Origin: Pantoea allii
GTDB lineage: Bacteria > Pseudomonadota > Gammaproteobacteria > Enterobacterales > Enterobacteriaceae
Assembly: GCF_002307475.1 (NCBI RefSeq)
Contig: NZ_NTMH01000022.1
Location: 1-64,000, forward strand
DNA length: 64,000 bases
Reading direction: 5' to 3'
Each line of letters starts with the position of its first letter. Position 1 is the first letter of the stretch. The notes under the pieces were generated by a model. That model was not told the DNA's origin and did not search any database. It saw nothing but the letters and a program-made list of their open reading frames with translations. Position numbers and translations under genes: made by a program. This document shows positions 1-8,279 of the stretch, one piece after another.

Positions 1-615
1 CAAACCGAGGTTTTTGAGAACCTCCGCCACCAGCCCCGCATCTTTAATTTCTGCCAGCGCTTTAGCCGTTTGCAGATACTGGCTATGAGGATTGGCCGCA
101 TCGACGTGCTTCTTCATCACGTCGTCAGTGTAGGCTTTCACCTCGATGACGTTGTCATCCACATACTGGCGCGTGGCGAGCACAACCGAAGGATCAATCT
201 TCAACGTAACGGCACTGGTGCTGTTCACAATCAAAATCATGCGTACGGTCTGGGTACGGCCACTGCCTTCCTGCAGCTGTGGCTTGTAGGTTTCCGCGCA
301 GTTCGCGACGGCAACCATTACGCCATCGGCGTCATAGAGACCAATCTCGCGAATCCAGAAGCCGCCTTCGCCTTCAGGGATAATCTGTTCAGCGATAATC
401 TGGCTGCTGTTCACGGCATCCACCTTCAGTGAATTCAGCGCAGCACGGCGTTTTTCGCCAACCAGTTTGGTCTGCGCAGGGTCCGGCGTTGGCAAAGTGC
501 CGCCGCCATCACCCACCGCCATTTGGGTAATCTGCAGTTGGGTACCCAGGGCTGCGGCATTGGCCAGCTTTGCCGCGCCCTGATTGGTCAGTAGGGCAAA
601 ATATTTCGTTGTCAT
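1..615 (-). CDS. H: P2-like tail fibre protein H, N-terminal part (cut by window edge)
   Basis: The 205 visible residues are the N-terminal tail-collar/fibre domain that anchors a P2-type side fibre to the baseplate. They resemble P2 gpH: a start MTTKYFALLTNQGAAKLANA, then an MAVGDGGG motif, a GGFWIREIGLYD motif and a YKPQLQEGSGRTQT stretch. The ATG at 615 overlaps the TGA of gene I as ATGA, so the two are translationally coupled. The receptor-binding C-terminus and the fibre chaperone G would lie outside the window to the left, so host specificity cannot be judged. Confidence 0.9.
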   Translation of the reverse strand, partial: MTTKYFALLTNQGAAKLANAAALGTQLQITQMAVGDGGGTLPTPDPAQTKLVGEKRRAALNSLKVDAVNSSQIIAEQIIPEGEGGFWIREIGLYDADGVMVAVANCAETYKPQLQEGSGRTQTVRMILIVNSTSAVTLKIDPSVVLATRQYVDDNVIEVKAYTDDVMKKHVDAANPHSQYLQTAKALAEIKDAGLVAEVLKNLGL

Positions 616-1220
616 GCTCTCACTTCCGTCAGGTCAATAAGATGGACCGCTGCGCCGGTGTAACCGGAACCGCCTGCGGTGATAACTTCAGGTGTATAGG
701 GATAAACGGTTAGCTCGTCGCCGCTGTAGCTGGCAACCGCTACGGGTACAGTCCCCGTAGAATCCAGATTGATGGACAGGCCAATCAAATGACGGCTGAC
801 CGGTTTGGCATCAGCAATCAGCCGTTCCAGCTCGTTGTACATCGCTTCGGTAATGCCGTTGTCCAGCACGCCGACATCAATGCGAAAGGTGCCGGGCGCT
901 TCATTGGTTTGCCACCATTCTTTAATGCGAATCAGATAGCCAAGCGGCTCCACCACACGGCGCAAAGAGCCAATGGTCCCTTTGTGTTTATGGATGTATT
1001 CCGATGCAGCCACAACGCTGCGTTTGGTACTTTCGCTCCAGCCTGAATCCCAACGATCCACTGACCAGGCCCATGCCAGATAAGGCAGTAGCTCTACCGG
1101 GCAGGTCTGTGCATTCCATAATCTGCGCAGCGGAACCGGGATGGACTCCAGCGCTGCACAGGCTTCAGCCGCGGCAACTTCCAGGGCTGATGAACCCGTT
1201 GGCAGCAGGCGTTTACTCAT
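612..1220 (-). CDS. I: P2-like baseplate protein I
   Basis: This 202-residue protein matches the P2 gpI family, a baseplate wedge component of contractile tails that works with gpJ and gpW. The region around PYLAWAWSVDRWDSGW near residues 47-62 is typical of the family. It sits in the conserved order V-W-J-I-H, its start overlaps the end of J by 8 bases and its stop overlaps the start of H. No truncation is visible. Confidence 0.9.
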   Translation of the reverse strand: MSKRLLPTGSSALEVAAAEACAALESIPVPLRRLWNAQTCPVELLPYLAWAWSVDRWDSGWSESTKRSVVAASEYIHKHKGTIGSLRRVVEPLGYLIRIKEWWQTNEAPGTFRIDVGVLDNGITEAMYNELERLIADAKPVSRHLIGLSINLDSTGTVPVAVASYSGDELTVYPYTPEVITAGGSGYTGAAVHLIDLTEVRA

Positions 1221-2121
1221 CGGACCCTCCTACCGTGATCTGGTAGCCGGTGCAGAACGCGGCCTGGGTTTTATCCAGCACCACATCGGCCACCGGCTGC
1301 GCCAGTTCGACGCGCTGCACGCCTTCAACATGCAGCGCGGCATACAGCGCAGACTTGCGAATATCGCGCCCTAAACGTGCCTGGGTGTTCACGAACGCCT
1401 GCAGTTTTGCCTCTGAAGCGGCACGAATAGGTTCGGCTTCTGGCCCCGGATAGAGGTACAGCGTGGCCTCGACGCGGTAATCCACAATCTGTGCCGACTG
1501 CACGGTGACCCGATCGGCAACCGGACGAACATCTTCCTCATTCAGCGCGGCATCCACGATCGCCAGCAGGTCCGTGCCCGCCGTGCCATTACCTTCGCGG
1601 GACAGCACCGTAACGGTGACGCTGGCCGGGGAGGGACTGATAGCAGAAGCATCCGCCACGCGCCCGTCAGCGCTGCGTGCATGAAATTCATAGGCACCCG
1701 ATGGGCCCGCGACGCTCAGCCCTTCAAACGCGGCGGCAATGCGGGCGCGAAAATCTTCATCCCGCTCCATCACCGCCTCCACAGGCGGCGTAACTGTGTT
1801 ATCTGCCGGCGTCAGTACCAGGCGAAGTACGCCGTTGTTGGCACCCAACTGGTCCAGATCGCTGCCACTGGCCCAGGCAACCATCACCGCCTTGGCCGCT
1901 TCGTTAACGCGCTGGCGCAGGATGATCTCCCGGTAAGCATTCTCCTGCAGGAGTTTCACCAGCGGGTCGGACTCCAGCGCCAGCACCCGGGCAACCGATG
2001 CCTGCTCATCTGCAGGGTAGAGCGAAATCAAGGTGGCTTTGCGTTCGGCAAGCAGCGTTTCATAGTCCAGCGTTTCCACCACGGTTGGCGCAGGCAGCTG
2101 GCTCAGATCGATAGTAGGCAT
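1213..2121 (-). CDS. J: P2-like baseplate assembly protein J
   Basis: A 302-residue member of the baseplate J family, which forms the outer wedge of the contractile-tail baseplate. The length and the motif DQLGANNGVLRL near residue 90 fit P2 gpJ. It follows W after 3 bases and overlaps I, as in P2 late operons. The reading frame is intact, consistent with a baseplate module that is still under selection. Confidence 0.9.
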   Translation of the reverse strand: MPTIDLSQLPAPTVVETLDYETLLAERKATLISLYPADEQASVARVLALESDPLVKLLQENAYREIILRQRVNEAAKAVMVAWASGSDLDQLGANNGVLRLVLTPADNTVTPPVEAVMERDEDFRARIAAAFEGLSVAGPSGAYEFHARSADGRVADASAISPSPASVTVTVLSREGNGTAGTDLLAIVDAALNEEDVRPVADRVTVQSAQIVDYRVEATLYLYPGPEAEPIRAASEAKLQAFVNTQARLGRDIRKSALYAALHVEGVQRVELAQPVADVVLDKTQAAFCTGYQITVGGSDE

Positions 2122-2124
2122 GAT

Positions 2125-2475
2125 TCAACTCACAGGGACGGTTAACGAAAAATCCTGCGCGGTGTCCGCACGGTTGCCGGTGATTTCCACCACCATCCCG
2201 CCGTCAAACGCAGATTCAAAATTAATGGCAGTCAGGCTGATGCGCGGCTCCCACTGCAGAATCGCCATATAACAGGCCGACATGATTTGCAGGCGCAGCC
2301 GGTCGTTCTGCGGCTGGTCGATCAGCGCCGACAGCAGTGAACCGTAGTTACGGCGCATCACCCGCGATCCCAGCGGCGTCGTCAGAATGTCACGCACAGA
2401 CTGGCGGACATGTTCAAGTTCAACCAGCGTCATGCCCGTTTCGCGGCTCATGCCGGTGTAGCGTGCTGTCGTCAT
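2125..2475 (-). CDS. W: P2-like baseplate wedge protein W (gp25-like)
   Basis: This 116-residue protein belongs to the gp25/gpW family that joins baseplate wedges to the sheath. The segment VRDILTTPLGSRVMRRNYGS, residues about 27-46, is the family signature. The ATG overlaps the stop of V as ATGA, which indicates translational coupling. Confidence 0.92.
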   Translation of the reverse strand: MTTARYTGMSRETGMTLVELEHVRQSVRDILTTPLGSRVMRRNYGSLLSALIDQPQNDRLRLQIMSACYMAILQWEPRISLTAINFESAFDGGMVVEITGNRADTAQDFSLTVPVS

Positions 2476-3056
2476 AATGGCGCTCCTGTGGTACCACCGC
2501 TGTCGCCCGGATGTTGATGCGTATGCAGCACTTTGCCGTTGGAGGCGAAACTGCCGCCGCTGTGCGACACATCGCCCTTCATGGTGCCGCCCTGTGTGAC
2601 TTCCAGCGTGGCGGTTTTAAGTAACGTGGTGCACTCCACCTCTGGTGTATCCAGCAGGATTTTGACGGCCGCTTTAATGGTCGCCGTCTGAATCCCTTCG
2701 GCTTTCAGGGTGCCGGTTGCAGGCTCATACTCAATAACCGCGCCATCAGGGAAGGAATAGTGCAGCGCATCTGCCGAGGCCGAGGGTGCCGGGCTGGCGT
2801 CAGAGAACACGCCGGGTAACACAAAGCCGCTGTTCAGCTCGCCACCCAGACTCATGATCAACACCTGCTCGCCCACCGAGGGTGCATTCCACGAACGGGT
2901 TCTTCCCGCCCGGGCACTCAGCCAGTGCAGCCAGTTGGTGGTGTTATCTCCGGTTTTTACCCGGCAGGTTCCCTCCTCCAGATTGATGGCGGCGACGGTG
3001 CCAATGCGGACCATATTGCGCAGCAAGCGCTTGATTTCTAATATTTGCTCATTCAT
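2472..3056 (-). CDS. V: P2-like baseplate spike protein V
   Basis: V forms the membrane-piercing spike at the tip of the contractile tail. The protein aligns closely with P2 gpV: APSVGEQVLIMSLGGELNSG, then DGAVIEYEP, and the C-terminal HTHQHPGDSGGTTGAPL with the histidines that hold the apical iron. I chose the ATG at 3056 because it gives the P2-like N-terminus. The frame extends to a TTG at 3110, but those 18 extra residues have no P2 counterpart. No strong ribosome-binding site is visible, which is odd for an operon gene. P2 gene S should lie just upstream and is missing. Confidence 0.92.
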   Translation of the reverse strand: MNEQILEIKRLLRNMVRIGTVAAINLEEGTCRVKTGDNTTNWLHWLSARAGRTRSWNAPSVGEQVLIMSLGGELNSGFVLPGVFSDASPAPSASADALHYSFPDGAVIEYEPATGTLKAEGIQTATIKAAVKILLDTPEVECTTLLKTATLEVTQGGTMKGDVSHSGGSFASNGKVLHTHQHPGDSGGTTGAPL

Positions 3057-3148
3057 GGCGTTAGTTTCACGTTGCGAGAGAAAAGCAGCAATCGAATGCC
3101 GTTTGCTCAAAGATGACTAAACAGCGCGTCAGCTGATAACGGTTGGCG

Positions 3149-3619
3149 CTATGACGTCCATTCACTGACCAGCTTGCCTTTGATGTAGAGCTGCCAGGGC
3201 CGCTCTACATTTTCTGGCAGCGCAGGTTCCGGCAAATGAGTGATGTGTAACGCGTCATTCTGCTGCTCAACCCAGACGCGTTCGGTCAGTTGCAGAGTGA
3301 TATTCACCCTGTTACGCCCTTCTTCCATCGCATCGAGAGTAAAGGTAAAGCCGGTGCGGCGCTTCTCATCAGAAACCATGATGTCGGGCTGATTTTCCCG
3401 AAGCCATGTCAGCAGCGGAACCATGATCAGATCGATATCATCGGCGTAGTGCGTAATGGTGACAGCCAGCTGGAAGTGGTATTCAAACGACAGCGAGCTG
3501 GCTAAGGTGGAAACCAGGTTTCCGGACTGAATCGCTATATTCAGGTTGTCAGGATTTTGCTGTAGCAGCGGAACGCTGTTTATCAGCACCTGGCGTAGTT
3601 GGTTCACTTTCAACATCAT
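3149..3619 (-). CDS. R: P2-like tail completion protein R
   Basis: About 155 residues, matching P2 gpR: LASSLSFEYHF near residues 36-46, WLRENQPDIMVSDE and the C-terminal KGKLVSEW. gpR acts with gpS to finish the tail tube/sheath so that heads can join. Here R is followed after 92 bases by V, with no room for the roughly 150-codon S gene. The start lies inside the lysC reading frame, so the two overlap by about 70 bases, as in related phages. Either of two adjacent ATGs (3619, 3616) could be used. Confidence 0.9.
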   Translation of the reverse strand: MMLKVNQLRQVLINSVPLLQQNPDNLNIAIQSGNLVSTLASSLSFEYHFQLAVTITHYADDIDLIMVPLLTWLRENQPDIMVSDEKRRTGFTFTLDAMEEGRNRVNITLQLTERVWVEQQNDALHITHLPEPALPENVERPWQLYIKGKLVSEWTS

Positions 3620-3869
3620 GCTGCTCCTGGCACGCTTTAATCATCTCTACCTGCAACCCGCATGATGCGAGCGCAGCCTCTAACTGGCGGTTATCCGCCG
3701 CCAAATCACCCTGCGTTTGCAGGTTGTTCTCCGGAATGGGGCAACTTGTCACGCGTGGACAACCAGTCCAGATAATCTCGGGCATTGCTGAAGGCGGGAC
3801 GGCTGTGCAGCCGGATAACGTCAGCAGGCAAAGCAGCAGCGCTCCAGGCACGTAAAGCGGGATTGGCAT
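3549..3869 (-). CDS. lysC: o-spanin LysC (Rz1-like lipoprotein), embedded in lysB
   Basis: The ATG at 3869 gives a 106-residue lipoprotein with a signal peptide (MPIPLYVPGALLLCLLTLSG) and a lipobox LSGC, so the mature outer-membrane spanin would start at a lipidated Cys about 20 residues in. The mature part has several prolines and four further cysteines. The gene begins inside lysB in another frame, the classic nested Rz/Rz1 arrangement. With LysB it would fuse inner and outer membranes at the last step of lysis. Confidence 0.88.
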   Translation of the reverse strand: MPIPLYVPGALLLCLLTLSGCTAVPPSAMPEIIWTGCPRVTSCPIPENNLQTQGDLAADNRQLEAALASCGLQVEMIKACQEQHDVESEPTTPGADKQRSAATAKS

Positions 3870-4140
3870 CGGTTTCTCTTCTGATGGTTGTTTCTCGATG
3901 GAGCGCCTGCGCGCTGGCCTGGGTTTGTTGCAGACGCAACGCCGCCTCACGTTTTCGGGTGGCTTGCATATCTGCATTGAGCTGAGCCAGTGCGGTGTCC
4001 CGACGGCTAATGTCGGCGGCTAACGTACTGACCCTGTGCTGTGCCTCATCCCGTTGATGAGTCATGACGCTGAGCCGCCAGCCCGTTAACACCAGGGCGC
4101 TAAGCAACAGAGCGATAGCCGCTGCAACCAGTCGCATCAT
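3706..4140 (-). CDS. lysB: i-spanin LysB (Rz-like)
   Basis: This 144-residue protein has one N-terminal membrane helix (residues about 3-22) and a periplasmic helical region rich in Gln, Ala and Arg, as expected for an inner-membrane spanin. The C-terminal half resembles P2 LysB in the Trp-containing segment followed by ADVIRLHSRPAF. The ATG at 4140 overlaps the TGA of the endolysin as ATGA, which decides the start over an upstream in-frame codon. It contains the nested lysC gene. Confidence 0.85.
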   Translation of the reverse strand: MMRLVAAAIALLLSALVLTGWRLSVMTHQRDEAQHRVSTLAADISRRDTALAQLNADMQATRKREAALRLQQTQASAQALHRETTIRRETDANPALRAWSAAALPADVIRLHSRPAFSNARDYLDWLSTRDKLPHSGEQPANAG

Positions 4141-4646
4141 GCTGCTCCTTGTAAACACCAGGCCATTTCACGCTGGCGGCGGTTATCGAGGCCCGGGTTG
4201 TAAGTCCCTTTGACATATACCCACCGCTTAAGCTGCAGACAGGCGTCGTGCCAGCGCCCGCTGTTGATCAATCCCGCCAGCGTTGATTTACAGGCCGCGC
4301 GGACGCCCACGTTAAAACCAAATGACACCACCGCGTCGTAGACCTGGGGCGGCATTTCACGCGTCATGCACTGGTCGATGCCGCGCTCAACGCGCATGAC
4401 GTCATACACCAGATTCACGGCGGCCTGGCGCTCGTTCACCACGCTGGTCGGGGTAACGCCCTGCGTATGACCAATCCCGTTGGTCCAGACGCCAGCGCTG
4501 CATTGATAAGGCGAGGTGCGGCAGCCTTCGGCATCGGCAATCAGCCTCAGGCCAGCGTCAGAGGTTTTCAGCATCTTGATTTGCGGTACCAACGCGGCCA
4601 TGGCCAGCACGGCCGCGACCGCACAACGCTTAGCGGTCTGGCTCAA
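4137..4646 (-). CDS. SAR endolysin (phage lysozyme, GH24), P1 Lyz-like
   Basis: A 169-residue muramidase with an N-terminal signal-arrest-release segment (residues about 7-22, small residues and one Cys) instead of a cleaved signal peptide. The catalytic triad is Glu40-Cys49-Thr55 with the canonical 8- and 5-residue spacings. Cys8 in the SAR segment, Cys42 and the catalytic Cys49 mirror P1 Lyz Cys13, Cys44 and Cys51. This suggests activation by disulfide exchange when the SAR helix leaves the membrane. The start is TTG, preceded by AAAGGGG seven bases upstream. It overlaps the holin gene upstream and lysB downstream. Confidence 0.88.
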   Translation of the reverse strand: MSQTAKRCAVAAVLAMAALVPQIKMLKTSDAGLRLIADAEGCRTSPYQCSAGVWTNGIGHTQGVTPTSVVNERQAAVNLVYDVMRVERGIDQCMTREMPPQVYDAVVSFGFNVGVRAACKSTLAGLINSGRWHDACLQLKRWVYVKGTYNPGLDNRRQREMAWCLQGAA

Positions 4647-4854
4647 AACTTAACCCCTTTAGGTTGCGCTGTTGTAGCTCGAAGGTTTTGCGACGGTAGT
4701 ACCAGTTGATAAAAAACGTCGCGACATTGGTGCACATGGTCAAAACGGCGACGCCAGAGCCAACCATAAAGGCGATATCCTGCGGTGTGTGACGACCAAA
4801 CCACATCAGGACAATCCCGATGAGGTAATTAATCAGAGAACTGATTTTTTCCAT
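4630..4854 (-). CDS. Phage holin
   Basis: A 74-residue membrane protein starting MEKISSLINYLIGIVLMWFG. It has two hydrophobic helices (about residues 7-20 and 28-50), then a charged tail with the motif YYRRKTFELQQR. This is the usual pattern of the small holins next to gpX in P2-like phages. The ATG at 4854 was preferred to a GTG five codons upstream because it lies just after the gpX stop with a GGGA motif before it. It would trigger and time lysis by releasing the SAR endolysin. Confidence 0.8.
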   Translation of the reverse strand: MEKISSLINYLIGIVLMWFGRHTPQDIAFMVGSGVAVLTMCTNVATFFINWYYRRKTFELQQRNLKGLSFEPDR

Positions 4855-4859
4855 TGGCA

Positions 4860-5063
4860 CTAATCCCACAGATTGAGGGTCTCACCGGTTGCCGCCTGAG
4901 GCAGCTCCGGTAACACCACCTTGCATCCGTGCGGTAACGTTGGGCCGTTTTCTGCCAGGCCGGGATTGGCGGCATAAACCTGTTCAACCGCCTGCTGCGT
5001 GCGTCCGTAATAACGCCAGCAGATCTCATCGACGGTGTCTTCCTGTCGTGCGTAAATCAGCAT
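4860..5063 (-). CDS. X: P2-like tail protein X (LysM-like)
   Basis: This 67-residue protein matches P2 gpX: the pattern DTVDEICWRYYGRTQQAVEQ and the PGLAENGPTLPHG segment belong to the phage tail X family, a LysM-like fold used in tail assembly. A good ribosome-binding site (AAGGGG) precedes the ATG. In P2, gene L and the head genes M, N, O, P and Q lie immediately upstream. Here the upstream 720 bases contain no recognisable gene. Confidence 0.9.
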   Translation of the reverse strand: MLIYARQEDTVDEICWRYYGRTQQAVEQVYAANPGLAENGPTLPHGCKVVLPELPQAATGETLNLWD

Positions 5064-5784
5064 TGATTGGCCCCTTATGAGCGTAAAAGCCGTGGTCGAA
5101 TGGGTGATAAATCAAGCGCATCCGCTGTAGGCGGTGCCGGGCGTCAAAGGCCCGATCGGGTCTGCGAAAACCTGTCTTCAGCATTGAATCGTCAGGCCAC
5201 AAAACGCCCGATAAATGCCACTACCGGATAACCCGAGCGGTGCCATAAACGTGGGGGATTTGCTCAGCGCGGCCTGTACGGTTTTTCACGCCTGCCGTCG
5301 CCGGCACTTGTCAGGAGTAGTGTGTGCTTCAGCAGACGCTTGCTCAACGCAAGGCCGTCCGCTCAAGGCTGGGTGGGCAGGACGTGGAGGGAATGGCTGG
5401 ATAACCCTGCTGAAAGGCGGAAAAAGGCCGGGATGCGGTGAACGCATGAGCGATGACCCGCAACGATCGAATGCGGTCAACAGGCAGAGGAAAGTCGCCG
5501 TGATAAAAGGCAGGGCAAATCGGGAACAAAAAAAGCAGAGCGACAGGGAACCGGCGAACGCGAAGAAGGAGCGGCAGCAATCAATGGATGAGGCAGCGCA
5601 TAAAGGCAAACGGCCGGGCCAGATGGCTTTTCTGTGGGTGACAGCACTGGGTATGAAAAGGGCGATGCACGGTGGCGCATTCCAGGTCGGTGTAGCGGTT
5701 GCCCGCGCCTGAACCCTCTCTTCCGTTGAGATGGCTCAGGCGACGGGCAACCCTGCTGATGTCACAGTGAAAACGTCGCCGTCA
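5064..5784. other. 720-base stretch without a recognised gene, at the site of the missing head module
   Basis: In P2/186 phages this interval would hold cos and genes Q, P, O, N, M and L (about 6-7 kb). Here only 720 GC-rich bases remain. Long open frames exist on both strands (for example 5215-5712 on the plus strand, rich in Arg, Lys and Gly), but none resembles a known protein or has a convincing ribosome-binding site, so I treat them as chance. No P2-type cos core was recognised. It looks like a deletion junction. Confidence 0.6.
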
Positions 5785-5976
5785 TTATTTTTTTAAAGGC
5801 GTAGCCGAGAAGACAACAGAAAAGTGGTTATCGGAAAGGGTGTAGTTAGCAGCGATTTCGGCGATCAAATTTAACGCTATTTCCCTGTCTCGTTCCCGGC
5901 AGGCTCCTTCGCTGGTGAGCCTGGCGATAAGTTCAACGCGTTCAAGCATGACTCGCTCATGTAATTCATTTCCCAC
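5785..5976 (-). CDS. Small LexA-controlled phage gene, function unknown
   Basis: The GTG at 5976, behind the strong ribosome-binding site GGGGGAGGGA, gives a 63-residue soluble protein with a helical, charged N-terminal half (LHERVMLERVELIARL). The frame stays open to an ATG at 6030, but that would translate through the LexA box, so the shorter start is better. I do not recognise the family. It lies downstream of gene A on the same strand, where phage 186 carries the SOS-induced antirepressor gene tum. A tum-like role is an inference from position and LexA box only, since the sequence is much shorter than Tum. Confidence 0.6.
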   Translation of the reverse strand: MGNELHERVMLERVELIARLTSEGACRERDREIALNLIAEIAANYTLSDNHFSVVFSATPLKK

Positions 5977-5999
5977 AATTCCCTCCCCCAAAATAAACA

Positions 6000-6015
6000 C
6001 TGTACATACATACAG
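6000..6015. promoter_or_regulatory. LexA (SOS) box
   Basis: The sequence CTGTACATACATACAG fits the LexA consensus CTG-N10-CAG with an alternating TA-rich core. It lies 24 bases before the likely GTG start of the small gene at 5976, where bound LexA would cover that gene's promoter. It implies that this remnant can still respond to DNA damage. Confidence 0.85.
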
Positions 6016-6182
6016 TAGCATAGCATTCATTAACTGTGGAAGCGTTTTAAGATAGTTCGTAAAAAATTATATCGTGTTGATAGGAATCAACTTTTATCCG
6101 ACCACCTGGCAGACAGGTTGGTGCCTGCTCCTGCCAGAAGCGTAAGAAAAATCAATAGATTTTCTTCATTTACCCCGTAATT

Positions 6183-8279
6183 CTACGGAATTTTCACCCC
6201 TCTTTTTTCGTCAGGTCCCGGCTGAGGCAAGATCCTGCACAATGGCTGAACCGCCGGTAAAGCATCGCTTCCGTCACTGAGTAAACGCGTGCCGCTGACA
6301 GGTGCAGACGTGGACCGACATCTTAGCCAGGGGTGCCCTCCTCCTTTTTTCTCCCCACGCCGGTCGTCTGTGCGCGGCGCATCTGATAACGGGCGACGGA
6401 AGAAGAGGCGGTCTGCCGGGTCCGTACAGTTATTAACAGAACTCCAAGACAACAACGCGGAATGCGATTTTTCGCCGTCTTCTTCTTCAGCACGTTTGGG
6501 CACCAGCTTCCAGGTTTTCAGCCGGGTCAAAATGGGCGTGTCGACGCCGACAGCTGTGGCATACACGCCCTTAATTGACTGGGTTTCTTCACCAAAGGCA
6601 TTGCAGATTTCGGCGGGCTGATACCAGGTGCGCACCGCAAGCGCATCGCGTTTCACAAAGGGACCGCCCTGTGCATGAATATATTCCGCCCATTGACCGG
6701 CGTCAGCCGCATCATGCACCGCTGCAAATTCCACGCTCAGGCCATGCGCGTTGTCACTGTCTGCCAGACGGCGCAGCTCACGATAAACCGTTACGGGCGC
6801 GCCACCGATAAACTGAAACTGACGGATGTGCCAGCGCGCCGCCCATGCTGACACCGCCATCGCCGTCTCCTTCAGGGGTTTACCGCTCTCGTTATCCAGC
6901 TCGCCGTCCAGCGCATAGCCATCAATATTCTTGGAGACGTATTTGGCAACGTAACCGGTCGCGCTCCCTTTCGCCGGATCGATCGCCTCCACATGAAACC
7001 GGGCTTTGCGTGCCTTTGCGCTGGTCAGTTCATCGCTGTCCTGCTGGCAGGCGTAATGGCGCACGATCTCATCTACGCGAGCGACGTGCTCAGGGCGCAT
7101 AAACATCAGCATGTGCCAGTGAGGCGTGCCATCGTGATGCGGCTCCGCAACGCGCAACCCAAAAATACCGATATTTTCCCGGTGCAGTTTGGCGCGCACT
7201 TTCTGCCAGAGCGTGCAGAGATAGCGCTGTGTTTCTGCCGGGCTGGCCCCCTGCCATTTATGATTACGGTGGCCGCTCTGTAAGGTGGCGTGATAACAAG
7301 ACGGCGCGGTTAAGGTATAGAAGCCGGCCCGGAAGCCCATCTCCTGACAAATCGTTTCGAAGCCCCGGATGCGCGTCATCAGTTCAGCACGACGAATGGC
7401 CGGATTGGCGACGCTGCCGTCATATTTTTCGATCAGGCTGATGCGATTGCCCTCTTCATCTTCAAGATCCATCCCCTGAAGGAAATCACGCGTACGCCGA
7501 CGCTGCTCGCGCCATTCCGCCACCGCCATCGGGCTGGCGTAAGGCGAGTGCTTTTTGTTGACGTTCGCCAGCGCGATATGCAGGTGTTCTCGCCAGAAGG
7601 CACTGATTCGACGCAGTTGCCCTTTCCACCATTTTTCCGCCTGCATACGCAGAATGGCCGAGGTCACGTCTTCAGGGCAGAATACGCGGGCGCTGACGGT
7701 TTCCCACAACGGCGGCATCTGGCCCAGTTCACGGGTAATCACAGCCGCCGTCATATACAGACGGTGGGTATAGCGGTAATCGGTTTCAGCGCTGGCCTGG
7801 GAATGCAGTTGCACCAGCTCGGCATGAATAAAACGGGCGATATCGCCCGCCAGCAAATCGGTGTCGGCACGGGACATATCCGGCAGGCGATTAAACCGTT
7901 TCATCAGCTCCCACAGCGTGCCCGCGGCTCTGGCGGCGCCTTGCTGGCAGGACAGGCTGCGGGCTAACTGTGCGACAACGCCCGGCCGCATATCATGCAG
8001 TTGATAACGTCGGTTCACAGACTCAACGCGTGGCAATGTGCGCTCAACAAAGGTTTTTGCTAAGTAAGCATTGGCCCGGGCTGTGCCCTGCTGCTGTTCC
8101 AGACTGGCGAGACGGCGTTTGACGTCCAGTTGCACAATGCGGGCCTGGGCAGCGAGGCTTTTCTGACCCTGCAGCCACGCCGCTATCTGGCGATTGCGGT
8201 GCTGCTGCTGGTCATGGGTAGGATACGGGCTGGCGATTGCCAGCCGCGGGGCGTTCCATGGGTAAGCGAACGACATCAT
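6183..8279 (-). CDS. A: Rolling-circle replication protein A (P2 gpA-like HUH endonuclease)
   Basis: A 698-residue initiator that nicks the phage origin and starts rolling-circle replication. The HUH metal motif PHWHMLMF lies near residue 387, and the paired catalytic tyrosines are in YVAKYVSKNIDGY near residues 443 and 447, as in P2 gpA. The ATG at 8279 overlaps the stop of the zinc-finger gene as ATGA. The frame is uninterrupted, so the replication gene is intact although the packaging and capsid genes are gone. Confidence 0.92.
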   Translation of the reverse strand: MMSFAYPWNAPRLAIASPYPTHDQQQHRNRQIAAWLQGQKSLAAQARIVQLDVKRRLASLEQQQGTARANAYLAKTFVERTLPRVESVNRRYQLHDMRPGVVAQLARSLSCQQGAARAAGTLWELMKRFNRLPDMSRADTDLLAGDIARFIHAELVQLHSQASAETDYRYTHRLYMTAAVITRELGQMPPLWETVSARVFCPEDVTSAILRMQAEKWWKGQLRRISAFWREHLHIALANVNKKHSPYASPMAVAEWREQRRRTRDFLQGMDLEDEEGNRISLIEKYDGSVANPAIRRAELMTRIRGFETICQEMGFRAGFYTLTAPSCYHATLQSGHRNHKWQGASPAETQRYLCTLWQKVRAKLHRENIGIFGLRVAEPHHDGTPHWHMLMFMRPEHVARVDEIVRHYACQQDSDELTSAKARKARFHVEAIDPAKGSATGYVAKYVSKNIDGYALDGELDNESGKPLKETAMAVSAWAARWHIRQFQFIGGAPVTVYRELRRLADSDNAHGLSVEFAAVHDAADAGQWAEYIHAQGGPFVKRDALAVRTWYQPAEICNAFGEETQSIKGVYATAVGVDTPILTRLKTWKLVPKRAEEEDGEKSHSALLSWSSVNNCTDPADRLFFRRPLSDAPRTDDRRGEKKGGGHPWLRCRSTSAPVSGTRLLSDGSDALPAVQPLCRILPQPGPDEKRGVKIP

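Noticed and set aside
5215..5712. 165-codon plus-strand frame in the prophage gap
   Set aside because: No recognisable domain, low-complexity basic composition, overlapping frames on the other strand and no good ribosome-binding site.
5064..5784. cos site of a P2-like phage
   Set aside because: No sequence resembling the P2 cos core could be recognised. The head and terminase genes that flank it are gone.
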